DNA from: Clostridia bacterium
GTDB taxonomy: Bacteria; Bacillota; Clostridia; Oscillospirales; Acutalibacteraceae
Assembly: GCA_017442225.1 (NCBI GenBank)
Contig: JAFSAR010000010.1
Span: 94,306 to 136,327 of the forward strand
DNA: 42,022 nucleotides
Direction: 5' to 3'
Below the pieces are notes generated by a model. The model searched no databases, was not told the DNA's origin, and saw nothing but the letters and a program-made list of their open reading frames with translations. The translations under genes were made by a program, and so were the position numbers. Shown here one piece after another: positions 1-8,600 of this stretch; position 1 is the first letter of the stretch, and every line of letters starts with the position of its first letter.

Positions 1-698
1 GTATAACAAGTGGTACATTGTTAGGTGCTGTTCGCCATAATGGTTTCATACCTTGGGATGACGATATTGATATTTCTATGCCTCGTGCCGATTATGAAAA
101 ATTTTTGACGTACGCAGACCGTTTTATTGATGGATATAAAATTGTATGTACAAAATTAAATAACCAGTATCCAATTGCTATTGCAAAGGTGAGAAAATGT
201 GGTACCGTTATGAAAGAGCCTTCAATGGCGCATCTTGATATTAATCATGGTGTCTGGATCGATGTGTTTCCTTTAGATAGGGTTAAAAATATTGATAAAT
301 TAAAACGTAGGGCGCATACATTTAATTTACTTACTACGGTTATTAATTATAAACTCAAAATATCAACTCCAACAAAATTGAAAACAAGACTTATATGCTT
401 TGTTTTGGGGTTATTAAGCGTAAAAAAACTTGATCAATTTCGAACAAAGGTAATGACATCCGAAGAGGAAACTGATGCAAAAAAATACACCAGTTTTGCT
501 AGTAATTTGGGGCCTTCAAAATTGTTGTTCGATGAAGATGTTTATATGCCGTTCAAGAAAATTGAATTTGAAAATTGTTTCTTTTTTGCACCCGCAAATA
601 GTGAGCAGTGGCTTAAGTCGGCATATGGTGACTATCTGACTTTACCACCGGAAGAAGAGCGTGTGAATCGTCATAAAATAGTGGAGATAAAATTATGA
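1..698 (+). CDS. LicD-family transferase (5' end missing)
   Basis: The reading frame is open to the left window edge (first whole codon at base 3) and reads ITSGTLLGAVRHNG, so the true start lies outside; the TTG at 18 is internal. The stretch GTLLGAVRHNGFIPWDDDID is the hallmark of the LicD/fukutin-type family, with the acidic DDDID cluster expected at the metal and nucleotide site. Family members transfer phosphocholine or similar phospho-substituents to cell-surface glycans, teichoic acids or lipopolysaccharide. The stop overlaps the next start (ATGA at 695-698), so it is translationally coupled to a Wzx-like flippase, which supports a role in surface-polysaccharide decoration. The exact substituent cannot be read from the sequence. 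Confidence 0.88.
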   Translation, partial: ITSGTLLGAVRHNGFIPWDDDIDISMPRADYEKFLTYADRFIDGYKIVCTKLNNQYPIAIAKVRKCGTVMKEPSMAHLDINHGVWIDVFPLDRVKNIDKLKRRAHTFNLLTTVINYKLKISTPTKLKTRLICFVLGLLSVKKLDQFRTKVMTSEEETDAKKYTSFASNLGPSKLLFDEDVYMPFKKIEFENCFFFAPANSEQWLKSAYGDYLTLPPEEERVNRHKIVEIKL

Positions 699-2260
699 AA
701 TTTTTTCAAACCGGTTTTAACACTAAAGGTAGAACAGCTAATGTTGTAAGAAACATAAATGTATCTTTAATTTGCCAACTTATAAATACTATAATGGGTT
801 TTGTTTCTCGTTCGGTATTTATAAAATTACTCGGTGAAACGTATCTGGGTGTAAACGGAATTTTTGGTAATATACTTACAATTCTTAATTTTGCCGAGTT
901 AGGTATTGGTACAGCAATTGTTTATAATTTGTACAAGCCACTTAAAGAGCATGATGAAGAACTTATAGGTGCACTGGTCAATTTTTATAAAAAAGCATAT
1001 CTTGCTATTGGCACTGTTATTGCTGGTGTTGGTTTAGCTATCGCACCGTTTTTGAATTATCTTATAAAAGATCAACCTGATGTTAAAGAAAGTATTTACT
1101 TACTTTACATTCTTTTTTTAGCAAGCACGGTAGTTTCGTATTTTAATGCGCACAAAAAATCATTGTTAAGCGCAGATCAACGCAGTCACATAACAAATAT
1201 TTATCATCAAGTTGCACATACTATACAAATTTTGCTTCAGGTTGTTTTTTTATATCTTACACACAATTACGTTTTGTATTTAGTTATACAAATTACAAGC
1301 CATATTATAGAAAATGTTCTTGTAGCTCGTGAGGCTGATAGAATATATCCCTTTTTAAAGAATTACAAAAATTCAAAATTAGAAAAAGGTATTGTAAAAT
1401 CTATAAAAAAAGATGTTGGGGCTCTCACTATTTATAAACTTAACCACGCGGTAATTCACGGAACAGATAATGTTTTGATTGCTGCAATTTTAGATAAAGG
1501 TGTGCAACTCGCAGGCAGATATGCCAATTACACTCTTATTTCTGAAACGATAAATACTATTTTAGGAATTATTACCAATGCACTTACTCCAAGCATTGGA
1601 AATCTTAATACAGAAACAGATATTAAGAAAAAAGAGGGTATATTTAATACAACTCTTTTCGTTAGTGCGTGGACTTATGGTTTTGCCTGTTCGGGAATTA
1701 TGGCCCTTTCTAAGTCGTTTATTTCTGTTTGGGTTGGACCGCAATATGCGCTTGATACACTTGTTGTTTTTGCAGTGGCGTTGCAACTTTATATAAGACA
1801 AGTACATTACGCGGCTTATACATATCGCGTAACTTGTGGTTTGTTTGTGCAATCAAAATATGTACCTATATTTACCACACTTATAAATTTAGGGCTTTCA
1901 ATATATTTAGGAAAACTATGGGGACTTTTTGGTATTTTGTTTGCGACTTCAATTGCAAGAATATTTACAATTGGCATCTCAGATCCATTTTTAGTTTATA
2001 AACACGTGTTCAAAAAGACTCCCATTGTCTATTATTTAAGATACTTTTTATATACAGCGCTTGTTATACTTTGCTATTTTGTATCAAGCTTTGTAATAGG
2101 TAAAATAGTAATTGAAGGTTGGATTGGATTTTTAATTAATATAATTATTTTTTCATTAGTATTTAACATTTTATTTGTTTTATTAACTTTTAAATTTAAA
2201 GAATTTGAATATATAAAAAATATTGGATTACGTTATGTTAAAAAACTTATTAGACGTTAA
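695..2260 (+). CDS. Wzx-like polysaccharide flippase (MOP superfamily)
   Basis: This 521-residue protein is hydrophobic over nearly its whole length, with about 12-14 potential membrane helices. The N-terminal part (NVSLICQLINTIMGFVSRSV followed by a GETYLGVNGIFGNIL-type stretch) matches the start of polysaccharide/oligosaccharide export proteins of the MOP superfamily (COG2244). Such proteins flip lipid-linked repeat units across the cytoplasmic membrane. The ATG lies inside the stop of the LicD-type gene (ATGA), and the 3' end overlaps the next gene by about 26 bases, a tightly packed operon. Substrate is unknown; assignment to Wzx rather than a lipid II flippase rests on the glycan neighbours. 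Confidence 0.85.
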   Translation: MKFFQTGFNTKGRTANVVRNINVSLICQLINTIMGFVSRSVFIKLLGETYLGVNGIFGNILTILNFAELGIGTAIVYNLYKPLKEHDEELIGALVNFYKKAYLAIGTVIAGVGLAIAPFLNYLIKDQPDVKESIYLLYILFLASTVVSYFNAHKKSLLSADQRSHITNIYHQVAHTIQILLQVVFLYLTHNYVLYLVIQITSHIIENVLVAREADRIYPFLKNYKNSKLEKGIVKSIKKDVGALTIYKLNHAVIHGTDNVLIAAILDKGVQLAGRYANYTLISETINTILGIITNALTPSIGNLNTETDIKKKEGIFNTTLFVSAWTYGFACSGIMALSKSFISVWVGPQYALDTLVVFAVALQLYIRQVHYAAYTYRVTCGLFVQSKYVPIFTTLINLGLSIYLGKLWGLFGILFATSIARIFTIGISDPFLVYKHVFKKTPIVYYLRYFLYTALVILCYFVSSFVIGKIVIEGWIGFLINIIIFSLVFNILFVLLTFKFKEFEYIKNIGLRYVKKLIRR

Positions 2261-4007
2261 TTTTATTTCTAATTGGCATTATTTTGTATATAAGCAAAAC
2301 ATTTTAAATATGGTTTTAATAACGGCTATTTGCATTATCTTTGTAGCAATTATTAACAGTAAAATACGATTTATTAATGATAAATTATTGATGGTAATTA
2401 ACACGTTTTTTTTATTCACATCAATCGTTTTTATTGTTTTGTATACATTGATACGAGATGCAGACAAAACAGAAATAAATCTTATTCCATTTTGTACGTT
2501 TTTTAGACTAAAAAATAATGGTAATACCGAGTTGATACGTTCCTTTTTTATGAATGTTTTTTTGTTTGTACCACTTGGTCTTAGTATGCCGCATTGTTTG
2601 TCTAAAAAGCCGTATAAACGAAACGTGTTTATAACAATTGGCTTTGCGGCGGTGCTTTCGGCTGGGATTGAATTTTTGCAATATTATTATCATCTTGGTC
2701 GTTGTGAGACTGATGATGTTATTGCGAACACTTTAGGTGCGGCGGTTGGTACGCTATCATATCTGCTATATATCTGCATTCTTAAAAATCGAAAGGAGAA
2801 TTTGATGAACAGTAAATTTAATGATAATCAAAAGCTCCTTATGAATTTATGTGCAAAATCTTTGTTTGATAAAGAAACCATTGTGCCCGATGAATTTGAT
2901 GGTAAAAAACTGCTCGAAGAGTCAAAAAGGCAGACCGTATTTCCAATTGCATATTCTTTAATTAAAGATAAATGCGATGTAAACGAGGGTAGAACCTTTT
3001 CTCAAATTATCGCGAAAAATATCCGTGTTGAGTATGCACATAACGAGATTCATCGTGTTTTAAGCGATAATAATATTCCTTATGTAATTTTAAAGGGTGT
3101 TGCATCGGCATCATACTATAAAGAACCTATGCTTCGTATGATGGGCGATGTTGACGTTTTGGTGTGTCCTGAAAATATTGCTAAAGCTGATAAACTTTTA
3201 AAATCGATTGGCTTTATTACCACAGACGATGTTGATGGCGACAATATGCACATAGGGTACAAGCGAAAAGACGGTGTTACGTGTGAACTGCACCGCCGTG
3301 TTAATGGTGTTCCGCAAAGCGAGGTAGGGGATACCGTCAATAAATATCTTTCTAATATTTTTGATAGTGTGCAGGAATACGAAACAGCAAATGGCAGTTG
3401 CGTAGTGCCCGATAAATTTCATCACGGGCTTATTTTGCTACTCCACACGGCGTCGCACCTGACACACGAGGGTGTTGGACTTCGTCATCTTTGTGACTGG
3501 GCGGTGTTTGTAAACAGTTTTTCTGATGATGAGTTTATCTCTCTTTTTGAAAAGCCGCTCAATGAAATTGGGCTCTGGCGCTTTGCACAGTTACTGACCT
3601 TATGTTGTGTTAAATATTTAGGTTGTGACGCAAAAGCGTGGGCAGGCGAGGCAGATGATGAATTGCTTGATAGAATTATTATTGATATTTTAAATGGCGG
3701 TAATTTTGGTCATAAGGACCCCGAACGTTACAGTCAGATAAAGTATATTTCTGACCGAAAAGAAGGTACTGTAGGCAAAAGAAATCCTGTTTTGCAGTTG
3801 TTTTCATCTATGAATGCAAAAACAAAAATAGAGTTTGGTTTTGTTAATAAATCAAAACTTTTGTTACCGATTGGCTGGCTATTTACCGTTTGCAAATATT
3901 TGTATATGGTAATTATGGGTAAGCGCTCGCTTGACGGTATCTCGACAATAAATAGCGCCAATAGCAGAAAAAATATATACAATGAATTTCATTTGTTTGA
4001 AAAATAG
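2235..4007 (+). CDS. VanZ-like membrane domain fused to NTP_transf_5-type nucleotidyltransferase
   Basis: A 590-residue frame from the ATG at 2235 (a TTG at 2223 is a weaker alternative). Residues about 1-185 are a VanZ-like domain: several membrane helices, then the family pattern NLIPF..., a FMNVFLFVPLG helix, AGIEFLQYY, and DDVIANTLGAAVG. Residues about 191-590 are soluble and resemble the uncharacterised nucleotidyltransferase family PF14907, with VILKGVASASYYKEPMLRMM, then a GDVDVLV acidic motif and LHRRV. At 2791-2807 there is a good ribosome site (AAAGGAG) ahead of an in-frame ATG (M191), so the enzyme part may also be made alone. PF14907-type proteins are common in capsule loci; the reaction is not known. 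Confidence 0.72.
   Translation: MLKNLLDVNFISNWHYFVYKQNILNMVLITAICIIFVAIINSKIRFINDKLLMVINTFFLFTSIVFIVLYTLIRDADKTEINLIPFCTFFRLKNNGNTELIRSFFMNVFLFVPLGLSMPHCLSKKPYKRNVFITIGFAAVLSAGIEFLQYYYHLGRCETDDVIANTLGAAVGTLSYLLYICILKNRKENLMNSKFNDNQKLLMNLCAKSLFDKETIVPDEFDGKKLLEESKRQTVFPIAYSLIKDKCDVNEGRTFSQIIAKNIRVEYAHNEIHRVLSDNNIPYVILKGVASASYYKEPMLRMMGDVDVLVCPENIAKADKLLKSIGFITTDDVDGDNMHIGYKRKDGVTCELHRRVNGVPQSEVGDTVNKYLSNIFDSVQEYETANGSCVVPDKFHHGLILLLHTASHLTHEGVGLRHLCDWAVFVNSFSDDEFISLFEKPLNEIGLWRFAQLLTLCCVKYLGCDAKAWAGEADDELLDRIIIDILNGGNFGHKDPERYSQIKYISDRKEGTVGKRNPVLQLFSSMNAKTKIEFGFVNKSKLLLPIGWLFTVCKYLYMVIMGKRSLDGISTINSANSRKNIYNEFHLFEK
2792..2807 (+). promoter_or_regulatory. Internal Shine-Dalgarno and in-frame ATG within the VanZ-nucleotidyltransferase frame
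   Basis: The sequence AAAGGAGAATTTGATG sits at the junction between the membrane and the soluble part. The SD is near consensus and the ATG (2805) is in frame. It looks like the retained start of a once separate nucleotidyltransferase gene whose upstream VanZ partner lost its stop, or a working internal start giving a second, soluble product of about 400 residues. Confidence 0.55.
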
Positions 4008-4018
4008 TTATATTTACT

Positions 4019-4061
4019 AAGAAAACTCTACTTGCATTTTGGTTGCAAGTAGAGTTTTCTT
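4019..4061 (+). terminator. Terminator after the glycan locus
   Basis: Perfect 18-bp inverted repeat, arms 4019-4036 and 4044-4061, with a 7-base loop. The distal arm ends in TTTTCTT and the proximal arm starts AAGAAAA, so it could work in both directions. It begins 12 bases after the stop of the VanZ-nucleotidyltransferase gene and separates the glycan locus from spo0A. Confidence 0.85.
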
Positions 4062-4219
4062 ATATGTAAAAAATTTTGGTATAAAAAAGAGTCAAAAAAA
4101 GTTATTAAAAAATGTAAAAACAGAATTTTCGTAAGTTTTGATAAAATCAAGAATTATCTCGTCTTTTTTTAATGATGAAAAGTAATATTTTTTATTTTTT
4201 TTTGCGATGAAAAGTTCCT

Positions 4220-4249
4220 TTGCAACAGGCCGCGAAGTATTGTTTTATA
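4220..4249 (+). promoter_or_regulatory. Possible spo0A promoter
   Basis: TTGCAA at 4220-4225 lies 18 bases before TTTATA (4244-4249), which is preceded by TG as in an extended -10 element. It is the best vegetative-type candidate in the 240 bases between the terminator and spo0A. Match to consensus is moderate. I saw no clear 0A box (TGTCGAA) in this gap, and nothing else of note apart from A/T runs. Confidence 0.3.
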
Positions 4250-4301
4250 AGGAAAATTATGGTAAAATTTTATCGTAAATTTAAGAAAGGAGTTGTTAAA
4301 T

Positions 4302-5081
4302 ATGAAAAAACAACTAAACGTAGTAATCGCTGATGATACAGCAGATTTTGGGCAAAAATGTGCCAAGATATTGAACAGTTACGGAATGAATGTCGAATTG
4401 TGTGAAAAGGACGGTTATGAAGTTGTTAAAATGCTTCAGAAAACCAAACCCGACGTAATAATTGCAGACGTTTTTATGCCCGGACTTGATATACTTGGTG
4501 TGCTTAATAGTTTAAAAGATGTTGAGCCTGCTAACAGACCAATGGTTATGGCAATGTCAAGCTTTGATAACCAAAGACTTGAAAAGGAAACTCTTAATGC
4601 AGGCGCGTCATATTATTTTCTAAGACCCTTTGATATGAATATGATGGCGCAGCGCATAATACAGTTATCCGATTGGAAAAATCAGGTTTCTCCGCTTTTG
4701 ATAAAGAAAGATAATGTTGTTACTGACACACAGCTTGAACTTCGAATAACCGATATTATACATGAAATAGGAATACCCGCTCACATAAAAGGCTATCAAT
4801 ACATAAGATATTCGATTATGCTGGCGGTAAAGGATGAAACAATAATAGGTTCAATTACCAAAACATTATATCCAACCGTTGCAAAAAAGCATAACACAAC
4901 CTCTTCGCGTGTTGAGCGAGCAATTCGTCACGCAATTGAGGTTGCATGGGATCGTGGTGACATTGATACGCTAAATGCATATTTTGGCTACACAGTTCAA
5001 AATAACAAGGGCAAACCAACCAATTCCGAATTTATTGCAATGATTAGTGATAAAATCAGATTGCAGTTGAAAGCTGGATAA
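4302..5081 (+). CDS. spo0A: Sporulation master regulator Spo0A
   Basis: Response regulator of 259 residues that, when phosphorylated by the phosphorelay or by sensor kinases, starts sporulation by binding 0A boxes. Receiver domain: acidic pocket D11/D12, phospho-acceptor D56 in [11 protein letters not shown], switch residues in MAMSS, and conserved K replaced by R in FLRPFD. C-terminal DNA-binding domain: the recognition stretch [20 protein letters not shown] is almost invariant in Spo0A and settles identity. ATG at 4302 is preceded by AAGAAAGGAG at 8-nt spacing; the TTG at 4293 is too close to that site. In many Firmicutes spo0A follows spoIVB; here the upstream neighbour is a glycan gene behind a terminator, so it is a single-gene unit ended by the hairpin at 5111. 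The receiver Lys-to-Arg change is seen by eye and could be an alignment slip. Confidence 0.96.
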   Translation: MKKQLNVVIADDTADFGQKCAKILNSYGMNVELCEKDGYEVVKMLQKTKPDVIIADVFMPGLDILGVLNSLKDVEPANRPMVMAMSSFDNQRLEKETLNAGASYYFLRPFDMNMMAQRIIQLSDWKNQVSPLLIKKDNVVTDTQLELRITDIIHEIGIPAHIKGYQYIRYSIMLAVKDETIIGSITKTLYPTVAKKHNTTSSRVERAIRHAIEVAWDRGDIDTLNAYFGYTVQNNKGKPTNSEFIAMISDKIRLQLKAG

Positions 5082-5110
5082 AACTTGTTTAAGTTAATAG
5101 ATGAGATGAG

Positions 5111-5144
5111 AAAATCCTAAATGCTTTCGCATTTAGGATTTTTT
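5111..5144. terminator. Bidirectional terminator shared by spo0A and tRNA-Leu
   Basis: Perfect 14-bp stem, arms 5111-5124 and 5129-5142, with a 4-base loop. Read rightward it ends spo0A and is followed by a T run to 5144. Read leftward it follows the tRNA 3' end directly; the loop is then GAAA, a stable GNRA tetraloop, and the arm ends in TTTT. The hairpin abuts the encoded CCA of the tRNA. Confidence 0.88.
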
Positions 5145-5230
5145 GGTGCCGCTGACCGGACTTGAACCGGTACGGTATCGCTACCGAGGGATTTTAAGTC
5201 CCTTGTGTCTGCCTATTCCACCACAGCGGC
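5144..5230 (-). tRNA. tRNA-Leu (anticodon UAA), CCA encoded
   Basis: On the minus strand the RNA begins GCCGCTGTGGTGGAATAGGC and ends with CAGCGGCACCA. The acceptor arms GCCGCTG and CAGCGGC pair fully. The anticodon stem AGGGA/TCCCT carries the loop CTTAAAA, giving anticodon TAA for codon UUA. A long variable arm (CTCGGTAGCGATACCG region) marks it as a class II tRNA, and the T arm contains GGTTCAAGTCC. CCA is encoded (bases 5144-5146 complement). It has its own promoter and terminator. Confidence 0.97.
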
Positions 5231-5239
5231 ATATCAAAT

Positions 5240-5268
5240 ATGATATAATAAAAGGGTGATTTTGTCAA
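5240..5268 (-). promoter_or_regulatory. Promoter of tRNA-Leu
   Basis: Minus strand: TTGACA (5263-5268), 17-base spacer, TATCAT (5240-5245). The expected start point is near 5233, leaving only 2-3 leader bases before the mature tRNA 5' end. Confidence 0.85.
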
Positions 5269-5285
5269 GGCTTTTTTGAATAAAA

Positions 5286-5313
5286 TCTAAAACAGCGGGG
5301 TATAAACCCCGCT
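5286..5313 (-). terminator. Terminator of mtaB
   Basis: Read leftward, AGCGGGG (5307-5313) and CCCCGCT (5294-5300) form a 7-bp GC-rich stem with a 6-base loop, followed by GTTTTAGATTTTA. It lies 4 bases after the mtaB stop and just upstream of the tRNA promoter, insulating the two. Confidence 0.85.
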
Positions 5314-5317
5314 TAAT

Positions 5318-6595
5318 TTATATAATCTCTCCGATACAGTAATCATCTTTAACAGATTTAATTAAAACGTCTGAAATTTGACCTGTAAGAGACGTTTGTG
5401 TGTTTACAACAACTCTTGTATAGTTTGGGGTGTAGCCCTCTGCCTGAGCGTTTTCCTGCGTTTCAAATAAAACGGGGTAGACGTTACCAATCTGAGATTT
5501 TAAAAATTCGGTTTCGGTTTTTTTGGTGGCATGTGACATAATGTGAGCGCGTGCCTGCTTTTCGGCGTTACTGACATGTGCTTTAAGCCCTGCAGCCACA
5601 GTACCGCTGCGACGGGAATATGCAAAGATATGTGCTCTTGCAAAGCCGATTTTTTTAGCAAAGTCAAGGCTATTATTAAATTCATCTTCGGTTTCGCCTG
5701 CAAAGCCTACCATAATATCGGTAGTTATTGCAGCGTTATCAAAGATGCTTCGTATGCGATTTACTAAATTCTCATAAAAAGCCGAATCATAGTGTCTGTT
5801 CATACGCTTTAGCGTTTCATCACAACCCGATTGTAAAGATAGGTGGAATTGTGGGCAAAATTTTGGCTGTGATTTGAAACGGTTTAACATTTCATCGGTT
5901 ATGTGGTCGGGTTCTAAAGAGCCAAGTCGAACTCGCTTGATACCGTCTACCTCGCATACTGCGTCAACCGCATCGCATAGGTCAAAATTCTCACCCTTGC
6001 CGTATGAGGTAAGATTTATACCTACAAGTACAATTTCACAAAACCCGTTTTTTGCAAGTCTTTCGGCCTCGGATTTTATATCGCTTACAGCGCGCGAACG
6101 AACTCTGCCGCGTGCAAATGGGATAATGCAGTAAGTGCAAAATCTGTCACAGCCGTCTTGTATCTTCATAAAAGCGCGAGTGCGCTCGTTGAAACTACTA
6201 AGTCCGATTGTGTTATAAGGGTCACCGCTTTGATGCTCGTCAATTTTGAAAATGCGTTTATTATCATATTGGTTAATAGCGTCTACGATTTTTAAAACGT
6301 CACGGTTACCGGTAACGATATCGGCTTCAAGCAATTTTTTTGCCTCATCTGGAAAAGCCTGCACCATACAACCTGTAAGTGCAATTATTGCATTTGGATA
6401 ATCACGGCGCATACGACGGACAAGCTGACGTGTTTTTCGGTCACTTTCTGCGGTGACAGTACAAGAGTTGATAATCACTGCATCGACGGGTAATAATTTA
6501 TCACTTGTGTGCCCTATATTTAATAACGCTTCGCGTATCGTTTGGGTTTCGTATTGATTGACCTTACAACCTAAAGTGTGAAAAATAATATTCAT
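5318..6595 (-). CDS. mtaB: tRNA t6A37 methylthiotransferase MtaB
   Basis: Radical SAM enzyme that converts t6A to ms2t6A at position 37 of ANN-decoding tRNAs. The 425-residue protein has the UPF0004 domain with cluster cysteines C10 (HTLGCKVNQYET), C45 (NSCTV) and C76 (TGCMVQ). The radical SAM motif is C149-X3-C153-X2-C156 (QDGCDRFCTYCIIPFARGR), and a TRAM-like RNA-binding tail follows at about 360-425. CKVNQYET and the overall pattern distinguish MtaB (YqeV) from MiaB and RimO. Start: ATG at 6595, with AGAGGT upstream; an in-frame TTG at 6610 has no better site. It is a single-gene unit with its own promoter and terminator, divergent from typA. Confidence 0.95.
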   Translation of the reverse strand: MNIIFHTLGCKVNQYETQTIREALLNIGHTSDKLLPVDAVIINSCTVTAESDRKTRQLVRRMRRDYPNAIIALTGCMVQAFPDEAKKLLEADIVTGNRDVLKIVDAINQYDNKRIFKIDEHQSGDPYNTIGLSSFNERTRAFMKIQDGCDRFCTYCIIPFARGRVRSRAVSDIKSEAERLAKNGFCEIVLVGINLTSYGKGENFDLCDAVDAVCEVDGIKRVRLGSLEPDHITDEMLNRFKSQPKFCPQFHLSLQSGCDETLKRMNRHYDSAFYENLVNRIRSIFDNAAITTDIMVGFAGETEDEFNNSLDFAKKIGFARAHIFAYSRRSGTVAAGLKAHVSNAEKQARAHIMSHATKKTETEFLKSQIGNVYPVLFETQENAQAEGYTPNYTRVVVNTQTSLTGQISDVLIKSVKDDYCIGEII

Positions 6596-6624
6596 TAAAT
6601 TACCTCTCAAAAATCTTCTTGAAT

Positions 6625-6653
6625 ATTGTAATAAAAATAAAATTAGTTGTCAA
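6625..6653 (-). promoter_or_regulatory. Promoter of mtaB
   Basis: Minus strand: TTGACA (6648-6653), 17-base spacer, TACAAT (6625-6630), about 30 bases before the ATG at 6595. Confidence 0.82.
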
Positions 6654-6659
6654 CTGTTA

Positions 6660-6688
6660 TTGAAATTAAGTATTTGTTATGATATAAT
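6660..6688 (+). promoter_or_regulatory. Promoter of the typA operon
   Basis: TTGAAA (6660-6665), 17-base spacer, perfect TATAAT (6683-6688). Its -35 box is only 6 bases from the -35 box of the divergent mtaB promoter. The leader to the typA ATG is about 75 bases and shows no obvious hairpin. Confidence 0.85.
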
Positions 6689-6770
6689 AATTGAAATTGT
6701 TTATAGGTTTTATTTGTGGTAATTAAACGGATTTTACAAAATAAATTTTATGTGTTTAGGGGACTTTTAA

Positions 6771-8600
6771 ATGGCATTAGAAAAAAGGGAAAATATAAGA
6801 AACGTTGCAATCATTGCTCACGTTGACCACGGTAAGACAACGCTTGTTGACCAACTGCTTCGTCAGAGCGGTACATTCCGCGATAACGAGTCGGTTGACG
6901 AACGTGTAATGGACTCGAATGACCTTGAGCGCGAGCGCGGCATAACCATACTTTCCAAGAATACAAGCGTTATGTATAACGGAATAAAAATCAATATTAT
7001 TGACACTCCCGGACACGCCGATTTTGGCGGCGAGGTTGAGCGTATTTTGCAGATGGTTGACGGTGTTTTATTGTTGGTCGACGCTTTTGAAGGCTGTATG
7101 CCGCAGACGCGCTTTGTGCTAAAAAAAGCCTTGGCGCTTGGCAAAAAAGCAGTCGTTGTTATAAATAAAATTGACAGACCAATGGCGCGACCTATTGAGG
7201 TTGTAGACGAGGTGCTTGACTTATTTATCGAGCTTGGTGCCGATGAAGACCAAATTGAATTCCCCGTTGTATTTGCATCGGGTCGCGATGGCTATGCAAC
7301 TTACGCACCCGATATTGCGGGTACCGATATGAAACCTTTATTTGAAGAGATTGTAAAGGAAATAGATGCGCCCGTTGGCGACTCAGACGGTCCTTTACAG
7401 ATTTTATTTACCAATATTGAGTATGATGATTATATCGGTCGAATAGGTGTCGGCCGTGTGCTTCGCGGTACCGTTAAGGTTGGACAGACTGTAGCTCTTT
7501 GTCACAAGGACGGTACAAATTCCAAGGTTAAAATTGCAAAGTTGTTTATGTACCAAGGTCTTAAACGTACAGAGGTAGAGACTGCTACTGTTGGTGATAT
7601 TATTCAGGTTGCAGGTATAAGCGAGCTTGAAATTGGTGAGAGTGCCTGCGATACCGAGTGTATAGAACCACTACCGTTTGTAAAGATTGATGAGCCTACC
7701 TTGGCTATGAATTTTATGGTAAACAATTCGCCCTTTGCGGGTAAGGACGGCAAATACGTAACGTCACGTAATCTGCGCGAGCGACTCTTTAAGGAGGTGC
7801 TTACCAACGTAAGTCTGCGCGTTGAAGAAACCGACAGCGCAGATACCTTTAAAGTGTCCGGCAGAGGCGAACTGCATCTTTCAATACTTATTGAAACAAT
7901 GAGACGTCAGGGATATGAATTTCAGGTATCTCCGCCTAACGTTATCTATAAGCACGACGAAAACGGCAAGCTTTTAGAGCCCATAGAACTGCTTATGATA
8001 GAGGTACCCGAACAGTACGTTGGCTCTGTTATGGAGCGCCTTGGTACCAGACATGCCGAACTGCAAAATATGGGTACGCGCGAGGGCGGTATGTCGCATC
8101 TTGAGTTTTTAATCCCTGCACGTGGATTACTTGGCTACCGTTCGCAGTTTATGACCGATACAAATGGTAATGGCATTATGAATCATATATTTAATGGATA
8201 TGAGGAATATAAAGGCGATATTGAGCAGCGTAATACAGGCTCTATCATTGTACACGAAACAGGTGAGAGCACGGGTTACGGACTCTTTAACACCCAAAGC
8301 CGCGGTCGCTTGTTTATAGGCGCAGGTGTGCCTGTATATGAGGGAATGATAGTGGGTGAAAGTCCCAAGAGTGAGGATATTGTATGTAACGTCTGCAAGG
8401 CAAAACACCTTACAAATACACGTGCTTCGGGCTCTGACGACGCGCTAAAACTCGTGCCGCCGTCTATTATGAGTCTTGAACAGTCGCTTGATTTTATCAA
8501 GGATGATGAGCTTGTAGAGATTACCCCAAACAATATCCGTATCCGTAAAAGAATACTTAACAAAGAATTACGTATGAAATATGAGGCGAAAAATCGCTGA
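6771..8600 (+). CDS. typA: Ribosome-associated GTPase TypA/BipA
   Basis: Translation-factor GTPase of 609 residues, the usual length, which binds the ribosome and aids 50S assembly and growth under stress. G1 is AHVDHGKTT (residues 16-24), the switch I end is ERERGIT, G3 is DTPGHADF, and G4 is NKIDRP. EF-G-like domains follow, including the BipA-specific C-terminal part (ARGLLGYRSQFMTDTNGNG, then a RGRLFIGAG stretch). ATG 6771 follows AGGGGA. The stop overlaps the next start (TGATG), so translation of the exonuclease gene is coupled to it. Confidence 0.97.
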   Translation: MALEKRENIRNVAIIAHVDHGKTTLVDQLLRQSGTFRDNESVDERVMDSNDLERERGITILSKNTSVMYNGIKINIIDTPGHADFGGEVERILQMVDGVLLLVDAFEGCMPQTRFVLKKALALGKKAVVVINKIDRPMARPIEVVDEVLDLFIELGADEDQIEFPVVFASGRDGYATYAPDIAGTDMKPLFEEIVKEIDAPVGDSDGPLQILFTNIEYDDYIGRIGVGRVLRGTVKVGQTVALCHKDGTNSKVKIAKLFMYQGLKRTEVETATVGDIIQVAGISELEIGESACDTECIEPLPFVKIDEPTLAMNFMVNNSPFAGKDGKYVTSRNLRERLFKEVLTNVSLRVEETDSADTFKVSGRGELHLSILIETMRRQGYEFQVSPPNVIYKHDENGKLLEPIELLMIEVPEQYVGSVMERLGTRHAELQNMGTREGGMSHLEFLIPARGLLGYRSQFMTDTNGNGIMNHIFNGYEEYKGDIEQRNTGSIIVHETGESTGYGLFNTQSRGRLFIGAGVPVYEGMIVGESPKSEDIVCNVCKAKHLTNTRASGSDDALKLVPPSIMSLEQSLDFIKDDELVEITPNNIRIRKRILNKELRMKYEAKNR

